Origin: Pseudomonadota bacterium | GTDB lineage: Bacteria; Pseudomonadota; Alphaproteobacteria; Rhizobiales; Xanthobacteraceae | Direction: 5' to 3' | DNA length: 64,000 nt | Assembly (NCBI GenBank): GCA_023388935.1 | Contig: JAEWFG010000280.1 | Location: 1 to 64,000, forward strand | Shown: in pieces, positions 62,615 to 64,000 of the stretch | Numbering within the stretch: the stretch's first letter is position 1 | How the letters are laid out: the number at the start of each line of letters is the position of its first letter | Program-made: the position numbers and the translations under genes | Notes under the pieces: model-generated | The model's input: only the letters and a program-made list of their open reading frames with translations | The model's database searches: none | Told to the model about the DNA's origin: nothing

Positions 62615-62938
62615 TTACTCAACCTTGATCATCCCCGTCATGTGCGGGTGCAGCGAACAAAAATACTTGTAGTCGCCCGCATTGGTGAAGGTGAACGAGA
62701 ACTTGTCGTCGGTGTCCAAGGCCTTGGACCTGAACTTGCCGGCCGACACGATGGCGTGCGGGATGTCGTCCCGGTTGATCCAGGTCACGGTGGTGCCGAC
62801 CTTGACCGTGAGCTCGGCCGGCTGGAAGACGAAGTTGTCGATATGAACTTCCACGTCGTCGGCGCGGGCAGCTGTTACGGGCAGCAGGATGGCCGCTGCC
62901 ACGGCGACACCGAAGTCGCGGCGGTTGAGTGTCTTCAT
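62615..62938 (-). CDS. Cupredoxin (plastocyanin/amicyanin-like), exported
   Basis: A 107-residue blue copper protein. A signal of Tat type (NRRDFGVAVAAAILLPVTAA) precedes a cupredoxin domain (VEVHIDNFVFQPAELTVKVG). Type 1 copper ligands are His61 (DDIPHAIV), Cys94, His97 and Met103 (FCSLHPHMTGM). ATG 62938 follows GGAAGC. It is 23 bp downstream of the metallophosphoesterase gene and 127 bp upstream of the sigma factor. It probably carries electrons in the periplasm. Confidence 0.9.
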   Translation of the reverse strand: MKTLNRRDFGVAVAAAILLPVTAARADDVEVHIDNFVFQPAELTVKVGTTVTWINRDDIPHAIVSAGKFRSKALDTDDKFSFTFTNAGDYKYFCSLHPHMTGMIKVE

Positions 62939-62961
62939 TGTCAGCTTCCATTCAGCCAGGA

Positions 62962-63906
62962 TCAGCCCTGGAGCGGTGTGTCGATGATCGCGAGCCGCTG
63001 CTCGTTCTGCTTGAAGTTGATGCTGGCGACGCCGAGCATGGAGCGGAGCTTTGCGTCCTCGACCTTCATCGGACCCGGCGAGGGGGCGGTTCCCGGCGCC
63101 GGCTGCGGGAATGCGGTCGATCGCGCGGTGTGGAAGGTGACGTTGCCCTCGACCTTCTGCATCACCTGGTGGATGTGACCGTTCAGCACGGTGACGGAGC
63201 CAAAGCCCTTGACGTATTCCAGCGCCCGGCCGCCGTCCTCGGTGCCCCAGCCCCATTCCGGATAGACGGTCCAGAGCGGGATGTGGGCGAACAGCACGAT
63301 CGGCGTCGATTTCGACTTGCCGCGGAGATCGTCCTCCAGCCAGGCGAGCTGCTCGGCGCCGAGATTGCCGAGGCCGCCGGCCTTGAGGTCGACGACGTTG
63401 ACGAGGCCGACGAAGTGCACGCCGCCGGCGTCGAATGAGTACCAACCAGCGCCCTTGGTGCCGCGGCCGTAGCGCTCGCGATAGAGCTTCACCTCCTCGT
63501 CGAGGAAGTCATGCTCGCCGGGCACGTAGTGCACGTCGAGCTTGCTCTGCGAGATGATGCGCTCGGCATTGTCGAACTCGGCGACCTTGGACAGATGGGT
63601 GATGTCGCCGGTGTGGATCATGAAGGCGGGTTTTGCCGGCAGCGCGTTGATCTTGTTGACTGCTTCCTCGAGCGTGCCGAGCGCGTTGGGATTGGCCGGC
63701 TTGTCGAAGCCGACATGGCTGTCACTGATCTGGAGGAAGCTCATGCCGGGCGCGGCCGCGGTCGCGGCTTGCGCGGAATCGATGATGCCGAGCGAGTGCG
63801 GCACGCCGCCCGTGATGGTCCAGAGCACCCCGGTCCCGGCCCAGGTCATGCATTCCAGCACCTTGCGGCGGCTGACGCCGTCTTCGCTGTGATCGTGTCC
63901 GCTCAT
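62962..63906 (-). CDS. Metallophosphoesterase, exported
   Basis: A 314-residue calcineurin-like phosphoesterase. The N-terminal region contains a Tat-like motif (SRRKVLECMTWAGTGVLWTI). The metal motifs are complete: DSHVG, TGDITHL, GEHDF, AHIPLW and GHIHQ. ATG 63906 is preceded by GAGGAGA. It is the first gene of the cluster running to the ECF sigma factor and anti-sigma factor. Substrate unknown; related proteins accompany ECF factors in other Bradyrhizobia as far as I recall. Confidence 0.88.
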   Translation of the reverse strand: MSGHDHSEDGVSRRKVLECMTWAGTGVLWTITGGVPHSLGIIDSAQAATAAAPGMSFLQISDSHVGFDKPANPNALGTLEEAVNKINALPAKPAFMIHTGDITHLSKVAEFDNAERIISQSKLDVHYVPGEHDFLDEEVKLYRERYGRGTKGAGWYSFDAGGVHFVGLVNVVDLKAGGLGNLGAEQLAWLEDDLRGKSKSTPIVLFAHIPLWTVYPEWGWGTEDGGRALEYVKGFGSVTVLNGHIHQVMQKVEGNVTFHTARSTAFPQPAPGTAPSPGPMKVEDAKLRSMLGVASINFKQNEQRLAIIDTPLQG

Positions 63907-63944
63907 CACACGTCTCCTCTCGCCCGGAATTGGGCTTCGGGGAG

Positions 63945-63973
63945 GTGATTGGGCGAGGGAAGGACTTATTCCC
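63945..63973 (-). promoter_or_regulatory. Possible ECF-type promoter upstream of metallophosphoesterase gene
   Basis: On the minus strand GGGAATAA (63966-63973) lies about 60 bases upstream of ATG 63906. This resembles the GGAAT-type -35 elements used by some ECF sigma factors. Spacing would place a start site about 30 bases before the ATG. A clear -10 is not identified, so the call is tentative. Confidence 0.25.
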
Positions 63974-64000
63974 GGACGCGATGACGATTTCGTGAGCTCG

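Noticed and set aside
1..64000. tRNA, rRNA, CRISPR array or intact insertion sequence
   Set aside because: I looked for conserved tRNA and rRNA stretches, regularly spaced repeats and transposase motifs and found none.

Overview
The window (64 kb, high GC) reads as a chromosomal segment of a Bradyrhizobium-like alphaproteobacterium (Nitrobacteraceae). The main reason is a nearly complete hopanoid locus in the arrangement typical of Bradyrhizobium and Rhodopseudomonas: hpnP, hpnC-hpnD-hpnE-shc-hpnG, hpnH, ispH, hpnN and hpnO. Supporting signs are FixK/FNR-type TTGA-N6-TCAA boxes and dispersed palindromic repeats of the kind common in these genomes. I saw no rRNA or tRNA genes, no CRISPR array and no intact transposase.

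Layout. 0.2-7.6 kb: a small zinc-ribbon-like ORF, then an operon of two transglutaminase-like proteins around a circularly permuted ATP-grasp/alpha-E protein, a predicted amidoligase/peptidase module; the middle gene carries a +1 frameshift at about 5349. 7.7-14.7 kb: a translationally coupled formyltransferase-like and TPR/ATP-grasp pair, an HD-domain protein, an alpha/beta hydrolase, a Rieske-FAD reductase and two small membrane proteins (HdeD and LapA types). 14.8-19.9 kb: a branched-chain-type substrate-binding protein, acyl-CoA dehydrogenase, DUF937 protein, a degraded acyl-CoA dehydrogenase fragment and an enoyl-CoA hydratase. 20-36 kb is accessory-looking: AI-2E-family transporter, DUF305 and beta-propeller cassette between direct repeats, a large autotransporter, a truncated multicopper oxidase, DoxX, PadR, an intact multicopper oxidase, ChrA, and a cation/proton antiporter with a DUF190 protein. 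36-42 kb: a chemotaxis receptor and an unusual eutB-hpnP-eutC order. 42-61 kb: the hopanoid locus with two RND/MMPL exporters. 61-64 kb: metallophosphoesterase, cupredoxin, ECF sigma factor and anti-sigma factor.

How the genes work together. IspH supplies isoprenoid precursor; HpnC, HpnD and HpnE make squalene from farnesyl diphosphate; Shc cyclises it; HpnH and HpnG build and trim the adenosyl side chain; HpnO aminates; HpnP methylates C-2; HpnN exports. Ethanolamine lyase subunits flank hpnP, so two cobalamin-dependent activities share one transcription unit.

The most interesting structural feature is that gene pieces are repeated around inserted genes. The last 156 bp of hpnG plus its terminator recur 1.9 kb downstream, bracketing an FkbM methyltransferase placed between hpnG and hpnH. 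The 3' end of the AI-2E transporter gene recurs 2.7 kb downstream, bracketing the DUF305/beta-propeller pair. A piece of the acyl-CoA dehydrogenase gene recurs beyond the DUF937 gene.
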